Under the pieces are notes generated by a model. It made no database searches. It was given only the letters and a program-made list of their open reading frames with translations, and had not been told where the DNA came from. 33,907 nt of DNA, taken from assembly GCA_905236055.1 (NCBI GenBank), contig CAJOOA010000078.1, positions 1-33,907 on the forward strand. The letters are read 5' to 3'. This stretch comes from Candidatus Gastranaerophilales bacterium. GTDB lineage: Bacteria > Cyanobacteriota > Vampirovibrionia > Gastranaerophilales > Gastranaerophilaceae. The position numbers and the translations under genes are program-made. Every line of letters starts with the position of its first letter. The stretch's first letter is position 1. Shown piece by piece: positions 7,863 to 14,604 of this stretch.

Positions 7863-9131
7863 ATGTCAAAATACGTAGGTCTTATAGGTATAGTCGTTAT
7901 CTTTTTGATATGTTATTTGATCTCAAATAACAAAAAAGCTATAAATTATAAGACTGTAGGCATGGGTTTCCTTTTACAAGTTGCACTCGCCGTCTTTATT
8001 TTTAAAGTGCCTTTGGGACAAAAAATATTTTTACTCATAGGTGAATTTATAAGAAAAATTTTGGGATTTGCCTATGAAGGCGGCTCTTTTGTCTTTGGTC
8101 CTCTGCTAAACAACAGCCGTTTAGCTGAATTATTCGGAAATAATTACAGCATATTTGCTCTACAACTAATTTGCTCCACTATCATAATGATGGTTCTTGT
8201 GAATATTTTATACTATTACGGAATAATGCAACGAATAGTTGCAGTACTGGGCAAAGCGATGAATAAACTTATGAAAGTTTCTGGTGCAGAGGCACTGTCA
8301 AATGTAGCAAGCGCTTTTGTGGGACAAATCGTTGCTCAAATTATGATTAAGCCGTATTTGGAAAAATTAACCCGTTCGGAATTATTGGCTTCTATGTCCG
8401 GATCTATGGCCTGCATATCCGGAGCCATAATGCCTATCTACGTTGGGATGGGTATTCCTGCACAATACTTGCTTGCATCTTCGGTTATGGCAGTACCGGG
8501 GGCCTTAATTCTTTCTAAAATAATTTATCCTGAAACAGGCGAACCGGAAACCAGAGATAAAGTTAGAATATCAAGAAGAAGAACCTTTGCAAATGTTTTT
8601 GACGGAATTTCAAGCGGAGCTTCCGAAGGTATGAAAGTTGCAATAAATGTTATCGCAATGATTCTTGCATTAGTTGCCTTGGTAGCTTTCATTGACTGGT
8701 TTTTAGGGCTGACAGGTACGTTCTTGTACAATCATATTCCTTATTGCAATCATTTCGGATGCTTATCACACCTATCATTAAACTTAATTCTTGGTAAGAT
8801 ATTTGCAGTATTTGCTCTTATTATAGGAGTACAGTTGCCCGATATTTCAGCCGTAGGCGCCCTGATGGGCACTAAAATTGTACTTAATGAAATGGTTGCA
8901 TATGTTGATTTGACGCAAATCGCTAATACTATTAGTCCCAGAAGCTTTATGCTTGCGTCTTTTGCATTATGTTCTTTTGGAAATTTTGGTTCTATAGCCA
9001 TTCAAATCGGTGGTATCGGAGAACTTGCACCAAATCAAAGGAAAAATTTAGCAAGATTAAGTATAAGAGCTTTGATTTGCGGAACATTAAGTTGTTATTT
9101 ATCCGCAGCAATAGTTGGAATATTATTATAG
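7863..9131 (+). CDS. concentrative nucleoside transporter (CNT/NupC family)
   Basis: Inner-membrane cation-coupled nucleoside importer, 422 aa. The N-terminal Nucleos_tra2_N-like portion has TM helices with GMGFLLQVALAVFIFKVPLG. The gate region has GPLLNN, then a helix-rich core with VASAFVGQIVAQIMIKPYL and SGAIMPIYVGMGIPAQYLLA. The C-terminal domain contains GALMGTKIVLNEMVAY, with the conserved Lys/Glu and Asn residues used for nucleoside binding, and ASFALCSFGNFGSIAIQIGG. A good Shine-Dalgarno (AAAGGAG) precedes the start. Position directly after gcvPA implies co-transcription; the link between purine/glycine one-carbon metabolism and nucleoside uptake is plausible but unproved. It overlaps the convergent 88-aa gene by 6 bases. 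Confidence 0.93.
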   Translation: MSKYVGLIGIVVIFLICYLISNNKKAINYKTVGMGFLLQVALAVFIFKVPLGQKIFLLIGEFIRKILGFAYEGGSFVFGPLLNNSRLAELFGNNYSIFALQLICSTIIMMVLVNILYYYGIMQRIVAVLGKAMNKLMKVSGAEALSNVASAFVGQIVAQIMIKPYLEKLTRSELLASMSGSMACISGAIMPIYVGMGIPAQYLLASSVMAVPGALILSKIIYPETGEPETRDKVRISRRRTFANVFDGISSGASEGMKVAINVIAMILALVALVAFIDWFLGLTGTFLYNHIPYCNHFGCLSHLSLNLILGKIFAVFALIIGVQLPDISAVGALMGTKIVLNEMVAYVDLTQIANTISPRSFMLASFALCSFGNFGSIAIQIGGIGELAPNQRKNLARLSIRALICGTLSCYLSAAIVGILL

Positions 9132-9392
9132 TTCAGCCAATTCATTTTCAATACCGGAATTGATTTGTTTAATATTGGAAACTCTATCAAGAGCTAGCGT
9201 TAACATATTTATATAATGGTTTCTTTCGGTACTTAGTGTAAATTTATCTTTAGGAGGTAAATTGTAGTATATTGAAGCAAATTCTTTTTCCTGACATACT
9301 TCTTTAGTAAGCATAAGGATGCTTTCCAAAAAATACAATTGATCAAAACAATTTTCAAACGACAATTGAACCTTTTTATATGAATTTTTCAT
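9126..9392 (-). CDS. hypothetical 88-aa protein
   Basis: I do not recognise this family. The protein is helical in character with many charged residues, no membrane segment, and two cysteines. The start at 9392 is decided by GGAGG 8 nt upstream; the ATG at 9407 lies inside that ribosome-binding site and is not used. A perfect TATAAT on the minus strand (9438-9433) lies upstream, so the gene is probably transcribed on its own. It converges on the nucleoside transporter gene with a 6-base overlap and no terminator between. The clear ribosome-binding site makes it likely to be real. Confidence 0.6.
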   Translation of the reverse strand: MKNSYKKVQLSFENCFDQLYFLESILMLTKEVCQEKEFASIYYNLPPKDKFTLSTERNHYINMLTLALDRVSNIKQINSGIENELAEL

Positions 9393-9432
9393 ATTAAGGA
9401 CCTCCATTTTGATACACTATTCTTAATTCCAA

Positions 9433-9438
9433 ATTATA
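9433..9438 (-). promoter_or_regulatory. probable -10 box of the 88-aa gene
   Basis: Perfect TATAAT on the minus strand, 40 nt upstream of the 88-aa gene start; no clear -35. Confidence 0.35.
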
Positions 9439-9505
9439 ATTTCAGTATAACAAGAGTATGAAAAATAATGTTCATATATTTTCCAATTAACAAAAATTTA
9501 CAAAC

Positions 9506-10600
9506 TTATTTATATGCTATGAAAGCACTTAAATAATTAATCAATTCGTTAAAACTGATGTTGGTATGATTTTTCTCTCTATTTATAAGATATTCCTTTA
9601 TTGCGTATAGAATTTCTAAAAATGTCGTTAATGATATACTTCTGTCTGTAAAATCTTCGTACACACTCAGTAAATATGGGTATGTATCCTCGCAATTATG
9701 AAATTTTAATTCTACTATTGCTTTTTTCAACTCTTCATTTGGCATTTCAACATTTATCAACTGCAAGTACAACTCGGCCGAATGTTTAATTTTATTCATT
9801 ATCGCCACATTTTTCGAGTATTTAAGCATCGTTTCAAAATAATTTACAAAATATTCATATAACTTGCTTTCATCAAATTCTTTGAAATTAAATTTACTCC
9901 AAAAGAAATCTTTAAAAAACAAAATCAAATCTGAGTTTTTGTTCTGATAAAGTTCCTTAATATCTTTCCAGATTTCTCTAGTCTTAGGCATATTGATAAA
10001 ATCTTCTATGAGCAATATTTGATTAAGTTTTTTGGAATGTTGGTTTAAAGAATAATATAAATCTCTGTTGCTCACATTTTCTGCATAAACTGCAGTAAAT
10101 GTAAGTTTTTGAAGCATCTTGAATATATTTGCAGCTCTTAAATGATTATCTCTAATATTTTGCCAATAATTGTGAAGCAACACAAACATCGGATGCGCTT
10201 TTTCTTTCCCTGAAAGCTTTTCTCCAAAAATAATTTTCCTGTATATTTCTTGAGAATCACCTGGAAGTTTTAACTTTATTTTATTATTATTCAAAAGATA
10301 TTTTTTACGAATAGTTTTTATCGCAATATCATTCTTCTCTGTAGTTTTTTTGTAACATTCGCAAATAGCATGCAGAAGTAACGATATAGAGAGCAACCTG
10401 TTTAAACCATCAATTAAAATAGTTTTGTCCGCGGATACTTCGGAGAAATACATCACACCGATATCAATTCTTTTTGTAAAATCTTCTTCTATACCGATCA
10501 AATCCAAAAAATTCAGCAACCCGTAGTTGCATACAGCATAATCCAAAGTATGCAAGTTTTTTGTTGTATTTAAAAATTCAAGTAAGTTTTTTACTTCCAT
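9506..10600 (-). CDS. DUF262-like protein lacking an HNH domain
   Basis: 364-aa protein resembling DUF262 (ParB/GmrS-like nuclease fold). The best landmark is ILIDGLNRLLSISLLLHAI (residues about 61-79), matching the DUF262 consensus iIDGQQRLTTLlLLl, but with GLN in place of GQQ. CEDTYPYLLSVYED near residue 307 matches the family's middle region. The usual N-terminal IPxYQRxYxW motif is absent, and there is no C-terminal DUF1524 HNH domain (full GmrSD-type proteins are about 550-700 aa). It starts 2 nt after the stop of the winged-helix gene and lacks its own ribosome site, so it is translationally coupled. Known relatives include type IV restriction enzymes; the altered motif suggests loss of catalysis or a regulatory role. 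No other defence genes are nearby. Confidence 0.55.
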   Translation of the reverse strand: MEVKNLLEFLNTTKNLHTLDYAVCNYGLLNFLDLIGIEEDFTKRIDIGVMYFSEVSADKTILIDGLNRLLSISLLLHAICECYKKTTEKNDIAIKTIRKKYLLNNNKIKLKLPGDSQEIYRKIIFGEKLSGKEKAHPMFVLLHNYWQNIRDNHLRAANIFKMLQKLTFTAVYAENVSNRDLYYSLNQHSKKLNQILLIEDFINMPKTREIWKDIKELYQNKNSDLILFFKDFFWSKFNFKEFDESKLYEYFVNYFETMLKYSKNVAIMNKIKHSAELYLQLINVEMPNEELKKAIVELKFHNCEDTYPYLLSVYEDFTDRSISLTTFLEILYAIKEYLINREKNHTNISFNELINYLSAFIAYK

Positions 10601-10602
10601 TA

Positions 10603-11265
10603 CTATTCAGTCAAGATAAATCCGCCGGAGGGCGCATTTTTTAATTTATCTCCCTCAATTTTTGCTCTCAGATTTTTGATATATTTATAAACATAATCTC
10701 TCGGCAAATCTAAAAGTTCTGCCAAATCCTTTGCAAAAACTGTTTTACCGACATTATTCAAGAAATATTCAAAAACCATCTGTTCTCTGTCAGTCAACGG
10801 TTTTTTCAAAACTACGTTTATATCATTGTGAGAAGAATACTCTTCTACTTGTTCAAGCAAAGACTGTGTCGGCACAGTTTCCTGTTTGGCCATTTTATCT
10901 GCTTCAGGAAGTTTGGAAAGTGCCTTATCCACCATACTTTTAATTGAAGCCGCATCTTCTGACTTCGATGTAACAGATTCTTTGGTATTTGTATATTGCA
11001 TACCTTTTTTATTGATAGAAAAAGGCGTGTGCGAAAGCTGGCGTTCTCTAGCAAAAGCCCTTTCCGCAATAGCAGAAAAACTGTCGCTTATATTGTTATT
11101 AGCATTTGAAGAGGTCCCCTTTGACATAACTATGTCAATAACGTCATTGGTCGGTTTGCTTTCTTCAACTGCCTTACCCAACCTAGCAGCAAACTCCTCC
11201 AACGTAATCTTTTCTAATGAACTCCTCCACTGTCTTATCTCTTCCTTTGTTAAATAATTAGGCAT
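10603..11265 (-). CDS. winged-helix DNA-binding protein
   Basis: 220-aa protein with a C-terminal domain (about 155-220) that looks like an OmpR-type winged helix: LTDREQMVFEYFLNNVGKTV, then AKDLAELLDLPRDYVYKYIK, NLRAKIEGDK, and a wing ending in PSGGFILTE. The N-terminal 30 residues (LTKEEIRQWRSSLEKITLEE) form a helix-rich region, and the middle is low-complexity and probably disordered. There is no receiver domain. AGGAG lies 7 nt before the start. It is followed at once by the DUF262-like gene, so the two likely act together. I expect a DNA-binding role; the target is unknown. Confidence 0.65.
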   Translation of the reverse strand: MPNYLTKEEIRQWRSSLEKITLEEFAARLGKAVEESKPTNDVIDIVMSKGTSSNANNNISDSFSAIAERAFARERQLSHTPFSINKKGMQYTNTKESVTSKSEDAASIKSMVDKALSKLPEADKMAKQETVPTQSLLEQVEEYSSHNDINVVLKKPLTDREQMVFEYFLNNVGKTVFAKDLAELLDLPRDYVYKYIKNLRAKIEGDKLKNAPSGGFILTE

Positions 11266-11321
11266 CCACTGTCTCCTATTAAATTCATGATAGTTAAACT
11301 CAATTCCCCTAATCGACTCTT

Positions 11322-11350
11322 ATTATAATTTATCACAAAATATTCAAAAA
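11322..11350 (-). promoter_or_regulatory. possible promoter of the winged-helix/DUF262-like pair
   Basis: Perfect TATAAT (11327-11322, minus strand) with TTTTTG 17 nt upstream as a weak -35. It is 57 nt before the winged-helix gene start. Confidence 0.35.
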
Positions 11351-11391
11351 TATTTAAAATGTTTCGTGATGTAAAGATTTCTTTATAAAAA

Positions 11392-12000
11392 TTAATCTTC
11401 TTGAACAATACGCCCCGGCATATGATTTTGTTTTATATTCGCTAACATTGCCTCGGCACCGCTTTTATTCTTGAACAAACCCACTTGCAGCGTGTAGTTA
11501 TTTGAACCTATACACTTAATAATCGGTGATAGATTAAGGTTTGATTCCTGTATAATATCCTTAGCCACCTTTGCTTGTTCAGCCGACGTATAAGTACCTA
11601 TAAACACTTTGTATACCGGGTCTCTATTAACAGGAACGCTGGCAGATTCTTCAGGTCCAGACTTTTGAACAGCAGGTGCTACATTTGTTGTCCTATTTTG
11701 AACGCTAGCCGGTTCCGGTTGAACATCCGTAGCATTCTTCATCAAATCGTCAAAACTTCTTCCCCTATCTTCGTCTTGAATCGAACTGAGTCTGTCGTCT
11801 ATATTCACCGCAATTTCCTCTACATCCGGTTCTTGTTTGTAATCACCGATAGACACATCTACAGAAGGCGAAAATGATTTTATAAGGACGGTAAATACAA
11901 GTAGCATTCCGAAAAAAGATATTACAAAAAGCTTCATTAAAGAATAGTCAGTGCTTTTTGCCCCTGGTTTCATATATTTTTTGTAACCGTTTCCAGTCAT
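11392..12000 (-). CDS. SPOR-domain membrane protein
   Basis: 202-aa single-pass protein. A short cytoplasmic N-terminus is followed by one membrane helix (LMKLFVISFFGMLLVFTVLI), then a long, acidic/proline-containing linker and a C-terminal SPOR domain of about 70 residues. That domain starts PVYKVFIGTYTSAEQAKVAK and ends in YTLQVGLFKNKSGAEAML, a typical two-repeat SPOR pattern. SPOR domains bind denuded peptidoglycan glycan strands at division septa, so it likely acts in the cell envelope. The start at 12000 is supported by AGAGGAG 6-7 nt upstream; the frame also runs 10 codons further back. It is the last gene of the HEAT-queC-DUF366-SPOR operon, 1 nt after DUF366. Confidence 0.8.
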   Translation of the reverse strand: MTGNGYKKYMKPGAKSTDYSLMKLFVISFFGMLLVFTVLIKSFSPSVDVSIGDYKQEPDVEEIAVNIDDRLSSIQDEDRGRSFDDLMKNATDVQPEPASVQNRTTNVAPAVQKSGPEESASVPVNRDPVYKVFIGTYTSAEQAKVAKDIIQESNLNLSPIIKCIGSNNYTLQVGLFKNKSGAEAMLANIKQNHMPGRIVQED

Positions 12001-12001
12001 T

Positions 12002-12556
12002 TTATACTCCTCTGACCTTTGTACTCGCAAGAACTATATCATTGAGTTCTTCACTGTAACGTTTCATTATTTTCTCAGCAAACTCTTTTATATTACTTAT
12101 CCCGAGATCACTTTGCAAACCGGAAGCTTTAACCGGAGCACCTTCCGAAATTATATTCAATCCCGTATGAATCAATATTGAAGTGGTTGATTTAGTTGCG
12201 ATTGAAACTGACAATTTGCCTCCGTCAACTATCAAATCATCACCTTTTCTTACAACAAAAACACCTTTTTCTTCTAACATTTCTTTAATTATACATATTA
12301 AAAGCCGTTGTCTAAAAACTCCTTCGCTTAAACTTACACCGAATTGCTCAGATATAAAACTAAGCATTAATTTGCTATAAATCGGTTCATTATTAATTAC
12401 ATCTTCAATATCAACCATTTCGGTAATTTTAACATCGCATTCCCCCGTGAAAGCAACAATGGCATCCCCCTGAATCCCAAAATTTTTATAAATCCAGTGC
12501 GGCGCAAGTTGAGAACCTATATATTTAATTTCTTTATCTATAAATTTAGTTTGCAT
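12002..12556 (-). CDS. DUF366 family protein
   Basis: 184-aa cytoplasmic protein that fits the family I know as DUF366, found in archaea and some bacteria. Characteristic segments are GDAIVAFTGECDVKITEMVD, EDVINNEPIYSKLMLSFISE, RQRLLICIIKEML, and VVRKGDDLIVDGGKLSVSIA followed by T-K-S-T. The last resembles a ligand-binding signature of biotin/lipoate ligase-like folds. Its start overlaps the end of queC by 19 nt and its stop is 1 nt from the SPOR gene, so it is co-translated with queC. That suggests a role linked to 7-deazapurine or tRNA modification metabolism, but this is an inference from context only. Family name is recalled from sequence style and not checked. Confidence 0.65.
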   Translation of the reverse strand: MQTKFIDKEIKYIGSQLAPHWIYKNFGIQGDAIVAFTGECDVKITEMVDIEDVINNEPIYSKLMLSFISEQFGVSLSEGVFRQRLLICIIKEMLEEKGVFVVRKGDDLIVDGGKLSVSIATKSTTSILIHTGLNIISEGAPVKASGLQSDLGISNIKEFAEKIMKRYSEELNDIVLASTKVRGV

Positions 12557-13239
12557 TTCTCAAATAGAATATCTACGTATTTTTCACAATGATTTGCGAT
12601 AAGAGCCCTTTTCAGATATTTACACGACTCACATTCCCCGCAATGAATGTTCCCGGACTTATAACAACTCCATACAAGCTCCAAAGGTACAGCATTCTCC
12701 ACGGCAATTTTAACTATATCATCCTTGCTATAATTAATCAAGGGGGCTATGACATCGGGTTTTACAAGGGTAGAACTTTTAAACAACTCCGATATTTCAT
12801 TCCTAAATATTTCGGTATTATCCGAAAAATTTCGTCCTTCATCCTTGTTTGCACCGAAAATTATATGTTTATAACCGTATGTATCACAAAAACACGCAGC
12901 AATATTTATAAAAAGCGCATTCCTGTTAGGTACCCAAACCGATTTCGCACTTTCATCCGTATTCAAATTCTCTTGCGGGATATGTTTTTCGGACACAAGA
13001 GCAGTTTGAGTTATTTCTTTTAACCAATCGAGTTTAATTACTTTATGTTTAATATCATAATACTCACATATATTTTTAGAAGATTCTGTCTCGTTTTTCA
13101 AAGCTTTTTGACCATAATCAAAAGTTAAGGCAAGAACAATATTATACAGACCGGACTTTTTTACATAATCCAAAGCTACAAGCGAATCTAAGCCGCCTGA
13201 AAGCAAAATAACAGCAGTTTCTGTATTATTCTTCGTCAT
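12538..13239 (-). CDS. queC: 7-cyano-7-deazaguanine synthase
   Basis: Converts 7-carboxy-7-deazaguanine to preQ0 with ATP and ammonia in queuosine biosynthesis. The P-loop of the N-type ATP pyrophosphatase is AVILLSGGLDSLVALDYVKK. SVWVPNRNALFINIAACFCD is the second family signature. The C-terminal zinc site is WSCYKSGNIHCGECESCKYL, with four cysteines. Length (233 aa) is usual. The start is ambiguous: ATG 13248 sits too close to GAGGA (2-3 nt), and ATG 13239, chosen here, is 11 nt away; a GTG at 13242 has the best spacing of 8 nt. All overlap the end of the HEAT gene. No queD, queE or queF is in the window. Its end overlaps DUF366. Confidence 0.94.
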   Translation of the reverse strand: MTKNNTETAVILLSGGLDSLVALDYVKKSGLYNIVLALTFDYGQKALKNETESSKNICEYYDIKHKVIKLDWLKEITQTALVSEKHIPQENLNTDESAKSVWVPNRNALFINIAACFCDTYGYKHIIFGANKDEGRNFSDNTEIFRNEISELFKSSTLVKPDVIAPLINYSKDDIVKIAVENAVPLELVWSCYKSGNIHCGECESCKYLKRALIANHCEKYVDILFEKCKLNL

Positions 13240-14188
13240 CACTTTCATATTCCTCAATAAGATTTTTTGCCTCTGTCTTTAAATATTCCGAATATATTGG
13301 AAGTTCGATCACCTCGTCAAGTATATCCTTGCCAATAAGATTATACAGAGCAATCAAGGCATTCTTTTTAACCTCATCGTCTTCATCCTGCAAACACGGC
13401 TTAATAAGCTTTTCCGAATCCTCGTCACCGCTGTTCATAATTGCTTCGATAGCATTAATTCTAACCATCGGAGATGAATCCATTAAAGAACTCTTAAGTG
13501 CTTTTATAATTTTTTTATTGTTGAAATTAAGCTTACCTAATGATTCCACAATTTTTTCTTTAAGGAAAGAAAATTTATCCAAGAATCCTTGTTTGGATTC
13601 CAATATCGTAACAAGCGGATCTATTGCACTTGTATCGCCCAAAAGCCCCAAAGCAAATGCCGCAGATTCTTTCAGATATACGGATTTTTCATCTTCATCC
13701 TCAACTACGTCAAGAAGCGGTTTTACAGCATATCTGTCCCCTATCCTCCCCAACGCATCTGCGCAAGCAAGCCGAATTCTGTAGTGTTCTTTTTTGTTGT
13801 TCAGGCAGTCTAAAAGCGCAGTAACTGTTGATGTATCTTTATAATTCGCAATGGCTTTAACACACATAATGCGGACATTCATATATTTTTCTTTTTCATC
13901 TTCGTCCGATATATCATCTTTTGGTTGTTGAAGCAGCTCCAACAGTATTGCAAGCGTCGATTTTGCTCTATTAGAATCAGTGAGTTTTATAATTTGTATA
14001 AGCAGATCTGAATCTTCTATGTTCAACAGGCAATAGTTGTAAATGCAAGTGAGTTCGGCAGAATTGTAAAATTTTTCAAGATCAGCTATATTTTTTGCCG
14101 CAACAGATGTAGGTTCACTCCAGATACCACAGTTTGCAAGTATTGTATTAAAATCCAAAACTTTATTATCCACAGATACAACATACAA
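13226..14188 (-). CDS. HEAT-repeat protein
   Basis: 320-aa protein built of HEAT (PBS lyase-like) helical repeats from about residue 100 on. Visible repeat cores include IRLACADALGRIGDRYAVKP, LKESAAFALGLLGDTSAIDP, VRINAIEAIMNSGDEDSEKL and VKKNALIALYNLIGKDILDE. These usually scaffold protein interactions. The C-terminus is acidic (EEYESDDEE). The start is unusual: the only upstream candidates in frame are TTG 14188 and GTG 14173, neither with a Shine-Dalgarno. An in-frame TAG lies 8 codons upstream of the TTG. The next in-frame ATG is deep in the protein. It leads the operon whose following gene, queC, overlaps it by about 14 nt. Confidence 0.8.
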   Translation of the reverse strand: MYVVSVDNKVLDFNTILANCGIWSEPTSVAAKNIADLEKFYNSAELTCIYNYCLLNIEDSDLLIQIIKLTDSNRAKSTLAILLELLQQPKDDISDEDEKEKYMNVRIMCVKAIANYKDTSTVTALLDCLNNKKEHYRIRLACADALGRIGDRYAVKPLLDVVEDEDEKSVYLKESAAFALGLLGDTSAIDPLVTILESKQGFLDKFSFLKEKIVESLGKLNFNNKKIIKALKSSLMDSSPMVRINAIEAIMNSGDEDSEKLIKPCLQDEDDEVKKNALIALYNLIGKDILDEVIELPIYSEYLKTEAKNLIEEYESDDEE

Positions 14189-14281
14189 TAAAAGTGGCTT
14201 TTTCGCAAACTATATAAAGCATTTTCAACATATTTAAGAATCAATTTAAGTAACAAAACTTAATATTTCTTTTTAAAAAAG

Positions 14282-14315
14282 GCAATTTTTTTAAGTAGAT
14301 AAACTTTATATATGT
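14282..14315 (+). promoter_or_regulatory. shared promoter-like motif, copy A
   Basis: GCAATTTT (14282-14289) followed after 13 nt by ACTTTATATATGT (14303-14315). The start codon is 25 nt further on. The same bipartite motif with the same 21-nt offset occurs at 20741-20776 and 31143-31178 on the minus strand. Confidence 0.7.
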
Positions 14316-14340
14316 AAGGCAGTTAATAAGGAGCTATATA

Positions 14341-14544
14341 ATGCGAGAAGAAGAATTGAATGCAGCTGTATCGGTTATACCAGATCCGATTAACAATGTA
14401 TACAAGCTAAATTCAAGAAAAGATATAGAAGAAATTCAAAGAATTTGCAGAATCTTTGCAATCTCCGAACAACAGTCCAATAAACACAAAATGTTGTCTA
14501 TAAAGAATCTTGCAACATTCAGACTTGTGTTGAGTAATAATTAA
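14341..14544 (+). CDS. small hypothetical 67-aa protein
   Basis: I do not recognise this protein. It is hydrophilic and probably helical, with no membrane segment or cysteine-rich motif apart from one Cys. A strong Shine-Dalgarno (AAGGAG, 8 nt from the ATG) and a terminator 25 nt after the stop show a self-contained gene. Its upstream region carries copy A of the motif also found before the 207-aa and 50-aa genes, so it may belong to the same regulon. Confidence 0.7.
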   Translation: MREEELNAAVSVIPDPINNVYKLNSRKDIEEIQRICRIFAISEQQSNKHKMLSIKNLATFRLVLSNN

Positions 14545-14569
14545 AGCATTAAAGATAAAAGAAATAAGG

Positions 14570-14604
14570 AAAAAACGGGATAACTAATAGTTATCCCGTT
14601 TTTT
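14570..14604. terminator. bidirectional intrinsic terminator
   Basis: A 16-bp stem (14570-14585 with 14589-14604), AAAAAACGGGATAACT over AGTTATCCCGTTTTTT, with a 3-nt loop. A run on one side and T run on the other. It terminates the 67-aa gene on plus; on minus the stem overlaps the final stop codon of the 492-aa gene. Confidence 0.88.

Noticed and set aside
10886-11257. Open frame of 123 codons on the plus strand opposite the winged-helix gene
   Set aside because: It is antisense to a gene with a good ribosome site and recognisable DNA-binding domain; its own sequence shows no domain.
14189-14250. Possible fourth copy of the shared promoter motif before the HEAT gene (GCTTTATATAG)
   Set aside because: The downstream half is similar, but no GCAATTTT lies 21 nt upstream.
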